Of a stretch of 64,000 nt of DNA, positions 1 through 11,403 are shown one piece after another. The notes beneath the pieces are model-generated. The model worked only from the letters and a program-made list of their open reading frames with translations. It was not told the DNA's origin and did not search any database. Every line of letters starts with the position of its first letter. Position 1 is the stretch's first letter. Source of the stretch: Herbidospora galbida (GTDB lineage: Bacteria; Actinomycetota; Actinomycetes; Streptosporangiales; Streptosporangiaceae); contig NZ_SZQA01000013.1 of the NCBI RefSeq assembly GCF_005233835.1, positions 118,336 through 182,335 on the forward strand, given 5' to 3'. The translations under genes were made by a program, and so were the position numbers.

Positions 1-65
1 GGCCACACGATGGAGCATGGCCCGATTCTTTCACATATTGGCTTATGGGCCACTAGTGCCCTCCA

Positions 66-81
66 CCTGCTCTTGAGCAGG
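66..81. promoter_or_regulatory. Perfect 16-bp palindrome abutting the MFS start
   Basis: CCTGCTC-TT-GAGCAGG is a perfect 7+7 inverted repeat ending one base before the ATG at 82. A second small palindrome, CACTAGTG, lies at 51-58. The position over the ribosome-binding region suggests an operator or a translation-blocking hairpin for the transporter gene. No regulator gene lies in view to the left. Confidence 0.35.
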
Positions 82-1365
82 ATGTCCGGCATGACCATCA
101 CACGGGGGGTGACCCGGCCCGCACGCGTGCACCGGGCCTGGATCGTGGGCGGCATCGCCCTGATCGCGATCATCGGCGCGGCCGGGTTCCGGGCGACGCC
201 CGGCGTCCTGATCACGCCGCTGCAGGACGAGTTCGGCTGGTCGCGCGGCACCATCGGGTTCGCCGTGTCGATCAACCTCATGTTCTACGGCCTCACCGCC
301 CCCTTCGCCGCCGCCCTGATGGACCGCTTCGGCATGCGCAGGGTCGTCACCTACGCCCTCGCGCTGGTCGCCCTCGGCAGCGGCGTGACCGTCTTCATGA
401 CCGCGAGCTGGCAGCTCGTGCTCTGCTGGGGCGTGCTCGTCGGGCTCGGCACCGGCTCGATGGCGCTGGTCTTCGCCGCCACGCTGACCCAGCGGTGGTT
501 CGTGCGCAGCCGGGGCCTGGTGACCGGCATCCTGACCGCCGGGGGCGCGACCGGGCAGCTCATCTTCCTGCCGGTGCTCGCGCTGCTCGTCGAGGGCAGC
601 GGCTGGCGGACCGCCGCACTGGTCGTGGCGGGCTCGGCGCTGGCGGTGGTGCCGCTGGTCTTCTTCCTGCTGCGCGACCACCCCGCCGACGTCGGGCTGC
701 TCCCGTACGGCGCCACCGAGCCCCCGCCGCCCCCCGTCCCCGCCACGGTCGGACCGGCCACGCGCGCCCTGTCGACCCTGCGGAGGGCCGCCCGGACCCG
801 GTCGTTCTGGTATCTGGCCGGCGGGTTCGCCATCTGCGGCGCGTCGACCAACGGCCTGGTCGGCACCCACTTCATCCCGGCCGCCCACGACCACGGCATG
901 GCCGAGCCGGTCGCGGCGGGCCTGCTGGCGGTCATCGGGATCTTCGACATCGCCGGGACGATCCTGTCGGGCTGGCTGAGCGACCGCATCGACGCGCGGG
1001 TGCTGCTGGGCGTCTACTACGCCCTGCGGGGCGCCTCGCTGCTGATCCTGCCGCAGCTCTTCAGCGACTCGGCCCACCCCAGCATGGTCGTGTTCATCGT
1101 CTTCTACGGCCTCGACTGGGTGGCCACGGTCCCCCCGACGGTGGCGCTCTGCCGCAAGATCTACGGCGACGACGGGCCGATCGTGTTCGGCTGGGTCTTC
1201 GCCTCCCACCAGATCGGCGCGGCCTTCGCGGCGACCCTGGCCGGGGTGACCCGCGACCACCTCGGCACCTACGACCTCGCCTGGTACGTATCGGGCGGAC
1301 TTTGCGCACTTGCCGCCATCATGTCGATACGGATCGCGCGCGGGGCTGGCAGTATTGGCCGGTGA
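82..1365 (+). CDS. MFS transporter
   Basis: A 427-residue integral membrane protein of the major facilitator superfamily, likely a monocarboxylate/oxalate-formate-type antiporter or effluxer; the substrate is not readable. About twelve hydrophobic segments are visible, beginning at WIVGGIALIAIIGAAGF. The loop after the second segment carries DRFGMRR, the usual MFS signature, and a second-half counterpart is SDRIDARVL. Start: the ATG at 82 (MSGMT) follows a short GAGCAGG; the ATG at 91 is equally possible, and an in-frame ATG at 10 would add a hydrophobic stretch unlike the family. The stop overlaps the next gene's GTG (GTGA), so the two genes are probably co-transcribed. Family call is firm, substrate unknown. 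Confidence 0.85.
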   Translation: MSGMTITRGVTRPARVHRAWIVGGIALIAIIGAAGFRATPGVLITPLQDEFGWSRGTIGFAVSINLMFYGLTAPFAAALMDRFGMRRVVTYALALVALGSGVTVFMTASWQLVLCWGVLVGLGTGSMALVFAATLTQRWFVRSRGLVTGILTAGGATGQLIFLPVLALLVEGSGWRTAALVVAGSALAVVPLVFFLLRDHPADVGLLPYGATEPPPPPVPATVGPATRALSTLRRAARTRSFWYLAGGFAICGASTNGLVGTHFIPAAHDHGMAEPVAAGLLAVIGIFDIAGTILSGWLSDRIDARVLLGVYYALRGASLLILPQLFSDSAHPSMVVFIVFYGLDWVATVPPTVALCRKIYGDDGPIVFGWVFASHQIGAAFAATLAGVTRDHLGTYDLAWYVSGGLCALAAIMSIRIARGAGSIGR

Positions 1366-2054
1366 GCCAATACGTGCTGCCGCTGGTGGTCCGGATCGAA
1401 CGGGCGACTCCGCCACGGCGTACCGACGCGCTTGAAGCCGCCGCGCTGGCCGTGCTGCGCATGGTCAACGACCACCGTTCGGGCGGCGAGGGCGAATGGG
1501 CCGAGGCCGTCCGGGGCTGGGAGAGCCACGGCATCCGCAAGGTGGTCCGCCGGGCCCGCGGCGCCGAATGGACGCGGGTGCTCCAGCTGCCCGGCGAGAC
1601 GGTGACCGCCGGAACCGCCGCCGTACGCGTCCACCCGCCCATCCCGCTCGACGGCTGGCCCAAAGACCTGTCGCGGCTGCAGGTGTCCGGGACCGACCTC
1701 GACGACCCCGAGCCGCCGGGGCCCGCCGGGGCGCCCTGCGTGCTGTGGATCAACCCCCACCTGGAGATGACCGCCGGCAAGGCGATGGCCCAGGCCGGGC
1801 ACGCCGCCCAGCTGGCGTGGTGGGCGACCACGCCGTCCGACCGCGCGGCGTGGGCCGAGACCGGGTTCGCGGTGTCGGTCCGGACGGCCAGCCCCTACGA
1901 CTGGGCCAAGCTGGCCGAGGCCGACCTGCCGGCCGTCCGCGACGCGGGGTTCACCGAGATCGCGCCGGGCTCGGTGACGGTCGTCGCCACCGCGCCGTGG
2001 CTGCGCGAGGGCGGCTTCCGCCCGGCGGGCCGGGGCCCGCTGCGCAACACCTAG
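1362..2054 (+). CDS. Peptidyl-tRNA hydrolase, Pth2 (archaeal/eukaryal-type) family
   Basis: A 230-residue protein. The C-terminal half (about residues 125-228) is a Pth2 domain, with the diagnostic segment MTAGKAMAQAGHAAQLA matching the family's K-x-x-A-Q-x-x-H-A core. Pth2 enzymes cleave peptidyl-tRNA to recycle tRNA. Most bacteria rely on Pth1, and Pth2-like proteins in actinobacteria are extra copies of uncertain role. The N-terminal 120 residues are not recognised. The GTG start at 1362 overlaps the MFS stop (GTGA), which fixes the start and suggests translational coupling. The TAG stop lies in CTAG, shared with the convergent gene's stop. Confidence 0.8.
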   Translation: MSQYVLPLVVRIERATPPRRTDALEAAALAVLRMVNDHRSGGEGEWAEAVRGWESHGIRKVVRRARGAEWTRVLQLPGETVTAGTAAVRVHPPIPLDGWPKDLSRLQVSGTDLDDPEPPGPAGAPCVLWINPHLEMTAGKAMAQAGHAAQLAWWATTPSDRAAWAETGFAVSVRTASPYDWAKLAEADLPAVRDAGFTEIAPGSVTVVATAPWLREGGFRPAGRGPLRNT

Positions 2055-3037
2055 ACGGTCAGCACGTCGGCCCAGACACCTTCGGGCGTGAGCCGCGAGG
2101 GTGAAGGGCTGTCGTGGACGATCATCAGCTGCCCGTCGCCCAGCACCGCCAGGCCTTCGGGGCGGTCGTCTCTGACGCCCGTCGCCAGGTCGGCGACGTG
2201 GATGGGCGGGTCGGCGAAGCCGTTGCCGGGCGTCCAGCGCACGATCTTCACCGGACCGTCGTGGGTCATGGTGGGCCCGGCGAGAATCAGGATCTCCGCG
2301 CCGAGCGGGCACAGGTCGCGGATGCCCAGGCCGTCGAGGTCGACGAAGTGGGTGCGGTAGCGGGCGTCGCCGACCGGAGCGAAGCGCAGCCGGCTCTCGT
2401 CGTGGGGGTCGGGCTCGGGGCGGATCTCCAGGATGACGGCCCAGCCGCGCAACACGGGCCCGCGCAGGCCGACGAACACCCGCTCGCCGATGACCGCGAT
2501 GCCCTCGATGTCGACGCCGTTGTCCTTGCCCGGCAGCCGCAGGAACGGCGCGAGATGGGGGTCGTGTTCGAGCATGTCGGCCAGGTTGCGCCCGGGTCCG
2601 CACAGGATGGCGGCCCGGCGCGCGCCGTCTCTGCGCACCGGCACGGGCAGGCCGTCGCGGTCGACGAGAGGGAGGCGTACGAGAACGAAGCGGTTCTCCT
2701 CGCGCAGGACCGTGGCCAGCCGCTTGCGGGCCTTGTCGCCGTTCTGGCCGGGTTTGACGCGCTTGCGCTTGAGGCTGTGGGAGCCGACGGCCCAGAGCCA
2801 GCCGTCGGCGCGGGCCAGGCCCTCGATGTCGGCCTCGTCGTCGGGACCGGCGGGCAGGTCGACGAAGTCGGCCAGCCGGAAGGTCTGGTGATCCTGGAAG
2901 GCGCCGTCGCGCCACGTGAGCCGTTCGACCCCCGCCCACTCGTCTCCGGCGACCCAGAGACACCGGCCATCCTGGCGCACGGCGGAAAGATCGTGATGGA
3001 TCGCCGATCCCGGGGCGAACCGGAGCTCTACCTGCAC
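2051..3037 (-). CDS. DUF3616 family protein
   Basis: A 328-residue protein with repeated D-x-E-G turns (DIEGLARADGWLW, GVDIEGIAVIG, RPEGLAVLGDG), as in DUF3616, a beta-propeller-like family of unknown function. There is no signal peptide or membrane segment, so it is probably cytoplasmic. Start: GTG at 3037 (VQVELRFAPG) is chosen because the residues further upstream do not resemble the family; no clear ribosome-binding site precedes it, so the start is uncertain. It is divergent from the exported-protein gene at 3124, and its stop interlocks with the stop of the peptidyl-tRNA hydrolase gene through CTAG at 2051-2054. Confidence 0.75.
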   Translation of the reverse strand: MQVELRFAPGSAIHHDLSAVRQDGRCLWVAGDEWAGVERLTWRDGAFQDHQTFRLADFVDLPAGPDDEADIEGLARADGWLWAVGSHSLKRKRVKPGQNGDKARKRLATVLREENRFVLVRLPLVDRDGLPVPVRRDGARRAAILCGPGRNLADMLEHDPHLAPFLRLPGKDNGVDIEGIAVIGERVFVGLRGPVLRGWAVILEIRPEPDPHDESRLRFAPVGDARYRTHFVDLDGLGIRDLCPLGAEILILAGPTMTHDGPVKIVRWTPGNGFADPPIHVADLATGVRDDRPEGLAVLGDGQLMIVHDSPSPSRLTPEGVWADVLTV

Positions 3038-3123
3038 CCAGTCATTATGAGCCGCAAACCTCGTTCCCGAAGTGTGATGGCTATCGCACCCGAATTGCCG
3101 TGATTTGCCGTACGCTCGCCGAC

Positions 3124-4047
3124 GTGCCACCTGGGGACTATGGGACGAAGGCCACTCCTTCGTACGTTGCGGCGGAAGCGGAGACCAGCCCGTTACCGAA
3201 GATCACGATCCCGGACCCTCCACCACCGCCGTCGATCAAAGGCCTGGGCGATCTGCCCATGCGGCTCGTCTACCGGACCGCCGCCGTCGTGACGGTCGTC
3301 GCCGCCCTGGGAGTGGTGGCCGCAGGGGTCGTCCTCACCCGCAACGACCCCGGTGAGGCCGCCGCGGCCGCGCCCGCCCCCAAGGCCGACCCGGTCACGG
3401 TCGCCGCGACGACCGCGCCGCCGCCCTCGCCCTCGCCGGTGCTCCCGAGCCCGCCGCCGTCCCCCTCGGTCAGCGCGCTCTCGACCGCGATGACCGACGC
3501 GCTCGACGACCCCCGGGTGCCCGAGCTCCCCGGAGACCAGAAGAAGCTGCGGACCTTCGCCGGCAAGCCCGCCAAGATCCGCGGCTCGATCAAAGACCAG
3601 CGCTCGGGCGTGGCCTTCCCCCGCTTCGCCGGCGACTGGGATCTGGCCTCGGCCTCGCCGTTCGCGTCCCGCCAGCAGCTGCCCAAGGTCAAGGGGTCGG
3701 CCTACCGGGGCCTGCTGGTCTCCTGCCCGGTGCCGATCGAGGTGCAGGACGACCTGAAGGACACCGCCTTCCTGGCCGCCCGCTGGACGCTCAACCACCA
3801 CCCGGCCGGCGCCACCCTCAAGTGGACGTCCGCCGATCTGACCACGATCGACGACCGCCCGGCCTGGGTGCTCGGCTACGACGTCACGTACACGATCAAG
3901 GGCGACAAGCGGAAGTCGACCGCCGCGATCGCGCTCGTGGACGTGCCCGCCGCCAAGCCCGCGCTGGTCTTCATCAGCATCCCGGACAGCCAGAAGAAGA
4001 ACTACCGCGACATCAACACGGTGATGAGCAAGATCAAGGTGCTTTAG
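3124..4047 (+). CDS. Membrane-anchored exported protein with domain shared with the 36-38 kb gene
   Basis: A 307-residue protein with three parts: a short Pro-rich cytoplasmic N-terminus (PDPPPPPSIKG), one membrane segment at about residues 52-71, and an Ala/Pro-rich linker to about residue 125. The exported domain of about 180 residues ends with VFISIPDSQKKNYRDINTVM. That ending and an earlier SGVAFPRFAGDW closely match VYIQVPDLRDDLLPDVNTIL and AGISVSQLGGQW in the protein at 36223-38220, so the two share an uncharacterised extracellular domain. GTG 3124 has TACGCT at 3111-3116, seven bases upstream, and no Shine-Dalgarno, so it is probably leaderless. Function unknown. Confidence 0.75.
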   Translation: MPPGDYGTKATPSYVAAEAETSPLPKITIPDPPPPPSIKGLGDLPMRLVYRTAAVVTVVAALGVVAAGVVLTRNDPGEAAAAAPAPKADPVTVAATTAPPPSPSPVLPSPPPSPSVSALSTAMTDALDDPRVPELPGDQKKLRTFAGKPAKIRGSIKDQRSGVAFPRFAGDWDLASASPFASRQQLPKVKGSAYRGLLVSCPVPIEVQDDLKDTAFLAARWTLNHHPAGATLKWTSADLTTIDDRPAWVLGYDVTYTIKGDKRKSTAAIALVDVPAAKPALVFISIPDSQKKNYRDINTVMSKIKVL

Positions 4048-4103
4048 ACCCGGTCTCATCTGGGGAAATATCCCCTTATCTGGACTTCGGGGGGAGCTCC
4101 ATC

Positions 4104-4598
4104 ATGGCTACATTGATCGCCATCGCGTATGACGACCTCGGTACCGCCGTACAGGTAAGGGACAAGCTGTTCCAGCTCCAGCAGGAACACCTGATCACAC
4201 TCACGGACGCCGCCATCGTCGAGCACACCGCCGAGGGCAAGATCAAGATGAAGCCGGCCGTCAACATGGCCGCGACCGGGGCGGCGGGCGGCGCCCTGTG
4301 GGGCGGCCTGATCGGCCTCATCTTCTTCATGCCGCTGATCGGCGCGGCCGTCGGCGCCGCGACCGGCGCCCTGGTCGGCGCCAAGACGGACATCGGGGTC
4401 GACGACAAGTTCATGAAGGACGTCGCCGAGGGCCTCAAGCCGGGCGGCGCGGCCCTGTTCCTGCTCGTCGAGGACAGCACCCGCGACAAGGTGCTGCCGC
4501 AGGTCGCGCCCATGGGCGGGCGCATCATCCACACGTCCCTGACGCAGGAGGCCGAGAACCAGCTCAAGGAGGCCATCGAGGCGGCCCGACACCACTGA
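4104..4598 (+). CDS. DUF1269 family membrane protein
   Basis: A 164-residue protein. It has an N-terminal alpha/beta part (MATLIAIAYDDLGTAVQVRD), then a Gly/Ala-rich hydrophobic pair of helices (about residues 50-95, including LIGLIFFMPLIGAAVGAATG), and a C-terminal part with LKPGGAALFLLVE. This layout is typical of DUF1269, a family often annotated as a stress-associated membrane protein without known biochemistry. ATG 4104 follows GGGGGAG at about 4089-4095. It lies 27 bases upstream of ftsH on the same strand, so co-transcription is plausible. Confidence 0.85.
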   Translation: MATLIAIAYDDLGTAVQVRDKLFQLQQEHLITLTDAAIVEHTAEGKIKMKPAVNMAATGAAGGALWGGLIGLIFFMPLIGAAVGAATGALVGAKTDIGVDDKFMKDVAEGLKPGGAALFLLVEDSTRDKVLPQVAPMGGRIIHTSLTQEAENQLKEAIEAARHH

Positions 4599-4625
4599 CG
4601 CCTGCCATAGAGCCGAGGAGCCGAC

Positions 4626-6572
<1,947 letters not shown>

Positions 6573-7565
6573 CGCCACCACCGGGCGGTCACCGCCACCG
6601 ACACGGCGAGCCCGGCGGTCGTCAGCACGCCGCCCTCACCCAGCAGCCAGGGCGAGTGGGGCTGCGTCATGGCCTGCCCGACGAAGTAGATCGCGGCGTT
6701 GAGCGCGGCGTGCAGGACCAGCACCGGCCAGATCGACCCCGTCCTGAGCCGGAACCAGACCAGCGGGAAGGCCAGCACGACCGACTGCGCGGTGAACCAG
6801 AGCAGCGCGTAGGCCATCGGCACCCCCGGGTCCACCGCGCCCGGGACGAACAGCATCAGCGGCACGTGGAACAGCGCCCACGCGATCCCGACGACGACCG
6901 CGACGACGTCGGCGGAGTGCCGCTCCCCGAGCCGCGTGACGAGGAACGAACTCCACCCGAGCTGCTCCCCGAGCGCGAGCAGGAGATAGGGCGCCAGCCC
7001 GGGGACGAGCCCCACCACGACCATGAGCAGCGGCGGCATCGGCAGCCCGTGGGCGCCGAACGAGGCCAGCCCGGTGAGCCACCCGGTGCCGTAGGCGAGC
7101 CCGACCCCGATGACGGGGATCGCCCAGGCCGTCAGCAGCGTCATCCACGGGACCTTGACGAACCCCCACGGAAACCCGCGCCCCCGGAAGGCGACGGCGG
7201 CGGCGATGGCCGGGGCGAGCGCCTGGCCGTAGAGGGCGAGCTGTACGGGAATCGGCGCCTCCCCGATGTGGTCGAGGTCGACCCCCTGGGAGACGGCGTA
7301 GGCGACGGCGGGGAGCACGAGAACGGGCAGCACGAGGGCGAACGTGGTGAGCTGGCGGGATATGTCGGTCTTCACGGTGCAAGCAGACCCGGCGACCGGT
7401 CCCGACCGCCTGAACACCGGGTCCCCTTGTGGTCCCGCCTCACTCCAGACGGTCCTCCCCGCCGGTGCGGCGCCCTCCGGAGCTCGCGGACTCCGGAGCG
7501 GGTCCCGGGACCCACGGGACTCTGGTCCCATTCCGCCAACTGCGGATATCCCTGACAATTGCCGC

Positions 7566-9470
7566 ATGCCGACCGTCCGATGGCCCTGGATCGTGCCCGT
7601 GCTCTGCGCGGTCGCCGTGGTCGTGGGCGTCGTCCTGACCGCGGGCGTCGAGCACGCCGACACCGACTATCTGGTCCTGGACGCCATCGTCGGCCTCACC
7701 TACCCCCTGACCGGCGCCCTCATCGTCACCGCCCGCCCCCGCCACCCGGTCGGGTGGCTCTTCTGCCTCGGCGGGGCCGGGCTGGCCCTCCAGGCGCTGG
7801 CCGGTGGCTACGCCGCCTTCGGGGAGGTCCACGGCTGGCCCGGCACCTTCGCCGCGGGCTGGCTCACGAACTGGGTGTTCCTGACCGGGTTCGGGTCGCT
7901 GCTGCTGCTTCCGCTCTACCTGCCCGACGGCCGCCTCCCGTCGAGCCGCTGGCGTCTCCCGGCCGGCCTCATGATCGCCGCGCTCGCGGGGCTGCACGTC
8001 GTGCTCATGCTGCGCGACCACATCTGGGTCTGGGGCGTCGAGCGCCCCAACCCCTTCGGTTTCGTCCCGACCGAGCCGCACGTCAGCACCGCCTTCGCCG
8101 TCGTCGTGACGGTTCTGGGCATCGGCGGGGCGGCGGCGCTGGCCACCCGGCTGCGGCGCGACCTGCGGCGGCTGCTGCCCGTCTTCGCGGCCGTGGTGAC
8201 GCTCGCCGCGGCGGTGGTCGCCGACTCCCTGCTGGCCGCCGAGCCGCAGATCGGGGTGGTGCTGCTATCGGTGGCGCTGCCGCTCGTCCCCGTCGCCACG
8301 GCCGTCTCGATCTTCCGCTACCGGCTGTTCGACATCGAGATCCTGCTGCGCCGGACCCTCGTCTACACGCTCCTCACCGGCCTGCTGCTGGCCGTCTACC
8401 TGGGCGTCGTCGCCACCGCCCACGCGCTCGTGGCCTCGACCGAGGCCCTGATCGCCACCGCTGTGGTCGCGGTCGCGTTCGCGCCGCTGCGGGCCGCGCT
8501 GCAGAAGGCGGTGGGCCGGTGGCTGTTCGGCCACCGCGGCGACCCGGTCACCGCGCTCAACCAGCTGGGTGTACGCCTCGAGGCCGCCGCCGACCCCACC
8601 CGTCTCCTCGACGACGCGGCCGAAACGGTCGCCTCGAGCCTGCGGTTGCCGTGGGTGGCGGTGGTGTCGGCCGACGGGGTGACCGTGTCCGAGACCGGCC
8701 GGAGGGTGGGCGGAGCCGTACAGCTCCCCCTGACGGCGAGCGGGCACCACGAGGGCGAGCTGAGAGCGGCCCCGCGCTCCCCGGGGGAGCCGCTGTCCCG
8801 CGCCGACCTGGCCGTGCTCACCGACCTGGCCCGGCACCTGGCGGTCGCGCTGGCGGCGGCCCGGCTGGCGCGCGAGGTGCGCGAGTCGCGCGCCGACCTG
8901 GTCAGGGCCCGCGAGGAGGAGCGCCGCCGCCTGCGCCGCGACCTGCACGACGGCCTCGGCCCCGGGCTGGCCGCGATCGGCATCGGCCTCTACCTGATCG
9001 AGGCGGCGACCCCCGGCGAGGAGGTCCGGAACGTGCGCGAGCTGACCCAGACGCTGGTCGCGGACGTCCGGAGGATCGTCCAGGGCCTGCGTCCACCGGC
9101 TCTGGACGAACTCGGACTGGCCGGCGCCCTGGAAGACCTGGCGCTGGACGCGATCGGCCCCCAGGTCACCGTCACCGTGTCCGACCTGCCGGAACTCTCG
9201 GCGGCGGTGGAGGTGGCGGCCTACCGGATCGTCCAGGAGGCGCTGGCCAACTCCCTGAAGCACGCGCGGGCCGACCGCATCGACATCAGCGCGACCGCCG
9301 AGGCCGGACAATTGACAGTGACCGTCACCGACGACGGCTGCGGCCTGCCCGACCCCCTCGTCGAGGGAGTCGGCAGCGGCAGCATGCGCGACCGGGCGGC
9401 CGAACTCGGCGGAACCCTGCGCCGGACCTCGACGAACGGCACGACAGTGAAGGCGGTGCTCCCGCTGTGA
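7566..9470 (+). CDS. Sensor histidine kinase, NarL/DesK-type (HisKA_3)
   Basis: A 634-residue kinase. The N-terminal half holds about eight hydrophobic segments (to about residue 270), with a GAF-like region at roughly 340-430. The dimerisation/phosphoacceptor helix is RRLRRDLHDGLGPG, with His461. The ATP-binding domain includes RIVQEALANSLKHARAD and TVTDDGCGLPD. The signal is unknown. ATG 7566 has GACAAT six bases upstream and no Shine-Dalgarno, so it is probably leaderless. The stop overlaps the response-regulator start (GTGA), so the pair is translationally coupled. It is divergent from the CPBP protease gene. Confidence 0.9.
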   Translation: MPTVRWPWIVPVLCAVAVVVGVVLTAGVEHADTDYLVLDAIVGLTYPLTGALIVTARPRHPVGWLFCLGGAGLALQALAGGYAAFGEVHGWPGTFAAGWLTNWVFLTGFGSLLLLPLYLPDGRLPSSRWRLPAGLMIAALAGLHVVLMLRDHIWVWGVERPNPFGFVPTEPHVSTAFAVVVTVLGIGGAAALATRLRRDLRRLLPVFAAVVTLAAAVVADSLLAAEPQIGVVLLSVALPLVPVATAVSIFRYRLFDIEILLRRTLVYTLLTGLLLAVYLGVVATAHALVASTEALIATAVVAVAFAPLRAALQKAVGRWLFGHRGDPVTALNQLGVRLEAAADPTRLLDDAAETVASSLRLPWVAVVSADGVTVSETGRRVGGAVQLPLTASGHHEGELRAAPRSPGEPLSRADLAVLTDLARHLAVALAAARLAREVRESRADLVRAREEERRRLRRDLHDGLGPGLAAIGIGLYLIEAATPGEEVRNVRELTQTLVADVRRIVQGLRPPALDELGLAGALEDLALDAIGPQVTVTVSDLPELSAAVEVAAYRIVQEALANSLKHARADRIDISATAEAGQLTVTVTDDGCGLPDPLVEGVGSGSMRDRAAELGGTLRRTSTNGTTVKAVLPL

Positions 9471-10096
9471 AGGTACTCCTCGCCGACGACCACCCCCTGC
9501 TCAGACACGGCCTGCGGGCCCTCCTGGAGCAGGTGGGCGGCGCCGAGGTCGTCGGCGAGGCCTCCGACGGCGAGGAGGCCGTCGCGATGGCCCTGTCGCT
9601 GAACCCCGACGTGGTCGTGATGGACCTGGTGATGCCCGGCGTCGGCGGCCTGGAGGCGACCCGACGCCTCATCGACCAGCGGCCCGACCTGGGCGTGCTG
9701 GTCCTGACGATGTCCGAGGACGACGCGTCGGTCTTCGCCGCGCTGCGCGCCGGCGCACGCGGTTACGTGCTGAAGGGAACGGCCGGGGAGGACTTCCTCG
9801 CCGCCGTCACCGCGGTCGCCAGAGGCGAGGCCGTCTACGGGCCCGCCGTGGCCCGGCGCATCCGCCGCTTCCTGACGACCGGCCCAGGCACCGGACCCTT
9901 CCCGGAGCTGACCCAGCGGGAGCGCGAGATCCTCGACCTGCTCGCCAACGGCAAGACCAACGCCGAGATCGCGAAGGCGCTCTACCTCAGCCTGAAGACC
10001 GTGAAGAACCACCTGACGAGCGTCTTCGCCAAACTCCAGGTGGCCGACCGCGCCCAGGCGGTGGTCCGGGCCAGGCAGGCCGGCCTCGGCACCTGA
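9467..10096 (+). CDS. Response regulator, NarL/LuxR family
   Basis: A 209-residue transcription factor. The receiver domain has acidic residues DD near residues 7-8, phosphoacceptor Asp53 in VVVMDLVMPG, and a conserved Lys in GYVLKGT. The C-terminal LuxR helix-turn-helix reads LTQREREILDLLANGKTNAE and then SLKTVKNHL. It is the cognate partner of the preceding kinase (4-base overlap). Its stop abuts the convergent methyltransferase stop (TGA|TCA), leaving no spacer. Target genes are not evident in the window. Confidence 0.93.
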   Translation: MKVLLADDHPLLRHGLRALLEQVGGAEVVGEASDGEEAVAMALSLNPDVVVMDLVMPGVGGLEATRRLIDQRPDLGVLVLTMSEDDASVFAALRAGARGYVLKGTAGEDFLAAVTAVARGEAVYGPAVARRIRRFLTTGPGTGPFPELTQREREILDLLANGKTNAEIAKALYLSLKTVKNHLTSVFAKLQVADRAQAVVRARQAGLGT

Positions 10097-11227
10097 TCAC
10101 CCGATGGTGGCCGACCACCGTTCCCGCCTCAGGTGGATCGTCCCGTCGGGGGAGACCGTGACCTCGGCTCCGTAGAGCGGCAGGGCGCTGTGCCGCAGCC
10201 AGTGGTCGCGCACCCGGTCGAGCTCGTCCCACAGGCGCCGCGGCCCGCCCTGGTGCACCGTCGCCGGCGCTCCTCCGACGGACTCGGCGCGCGCCCACGA
10301 CCCGTCCTCGTGCACCATGACGGCCGTCCGGACGTCGCCCTCCTCGGTGTGGACGTGTTCGACGTCCGGCACGTTCACCTCCAGCATGCTGCGGATCTCC
10401 CACGCGTCCAGGAGGTTCAGGATCGGGAACCGGGCGGTCGTCACCTCCTCGCCCTCGGCCACGCGGGCCGCCGCCACCTGCCCGGCCATGAGGGGCGGGT
10501 AGTCGGTGCCCGTACGCGTGGTCATGAACATCGCCCAGTCCCGCTCGACCAGGCCGGCCGCGCCGCCGTCGGGTGTCTTGACGCCGGTGACGATCAGGCT
10601 CGTGTTCGTGATGGTCGTCGCGAAGCGGCCGCCGGTCGGCAGCGCCGCCAGCCACGCCGCCGGGATCGGCCGGACCGCGACGGTCGCCACGATCCGGTCG
10701 TACTCCCCGGGCAGCGGCGTCGTGGCGTCCGCGTTCACCAGCCGCGGGCGGTGGCCCAGGTCGGCGAGGCGTTCCGCCGCCACGTCCACCAGACGGCGTT
10801 CGACGTCGATCGTGGTGACCCGGTCGTCGCCCAGCAGCCGGCAGAGCAGGGCGGCGCCGTAGCCGCTGCCCGTGCCGACGTCGAGCACGCGGTCGCCCGG
10901 CCCGATGCGGGCGTGCCGGAACATCCGCAGCACCAGTCCGGGCAGCGTCGACGACGACGTGGGGCGGCCGCGTGCCACCCGGCCCTCGGCGGCGTCGTCG
11001 GCGTGCAGCTCCCCGATCCGGGTGACCAGGGTCTGGTCGGCGTAGGTGTGCCGGAGCCAGCCCTCTTCGTCGGATGACCCGCGGCAGGCGGTCCAGCCTT
11101 CGGCGCCCGGCCGCCACCAGGCGGGGACCAGCAGGTGGCGCGGAGTTTCGGCGACCGCCTCCCGCCAGCGGGAGCCGGGATGGGTGACCTGGTCGGCGAG
11201 ACGGTGCGCGTGCTGACGCCAGTTCAT
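10097..11227 (-). CDS. Protein-L-isoaspartate O-methyltransferase-like SAM methyltransferase
   Basis: A 376-residue protein. The N-terminal half is PCMT-like, with a SAM site VLDVGTGSGYGAALL and an acidic strand end TIDVE. It is longer than housekeeping PCMT (about 210 residues) by a C-terminal extension of about 150 residues (RSMLEVNVPDVEHVHTEEGD and onward). Extended PCMT-like enzymes of this kind occur in actinobacteria both alone and in peptide-maturation clusters; no precursor peptide or ATP-grasp gene is seen nearby. ATG 11227 follows GAGGGGA. The substrate is unknown. Confidence 0.8.
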   Translation of the reverse strand: MNWRQHAHRLADQVTHPGSRWREAVAETPRHLLVPAWWRPGAEGWTACRGSSDEEGWLRHTYADQTLVTRIGELHADDAAEGRVARGRPTSSSTLPGLVLRMFRHARIGPGDRVLDVGTGSGYGAALLCRLLGDDRVTTIDVERRLVDVAAERLADLGHRPRLVNADATTPLPGEYDRIVATVAVRPIPAAWLAALPTGGRFATTITNTSLIVTGVKTPDGGAAGLVERDWAMFMTTRTGTDYPPLMAGQVAAARVAEGEEVTTARFPILNLLDAWEIRSMLEVNVPDVEHVHTEEGDVRTAVMVHEDGSWARAESVGGAPATVHQGGPRRLWDELDRVRDHWLRHSALPLYGAEVTVSPDGTIHLRRERWSATIG

Positions 11228-11403
11228 CGATTCGTCCCCTCGCTCGGCGACGCGATCGTCTCAGAAGGGCGGGAGCCGTACCGGCGGATTCCACCAGCCG
11301 ACCCGCAGGCGAAAGCGGTGATTTGGTGCAAAGCAGGCATTACCCCTAAATCGCGCCGGGCAGATCACTCGCGGAACACTTCTGAAACGGGGGAGAACCG
11401 ACC

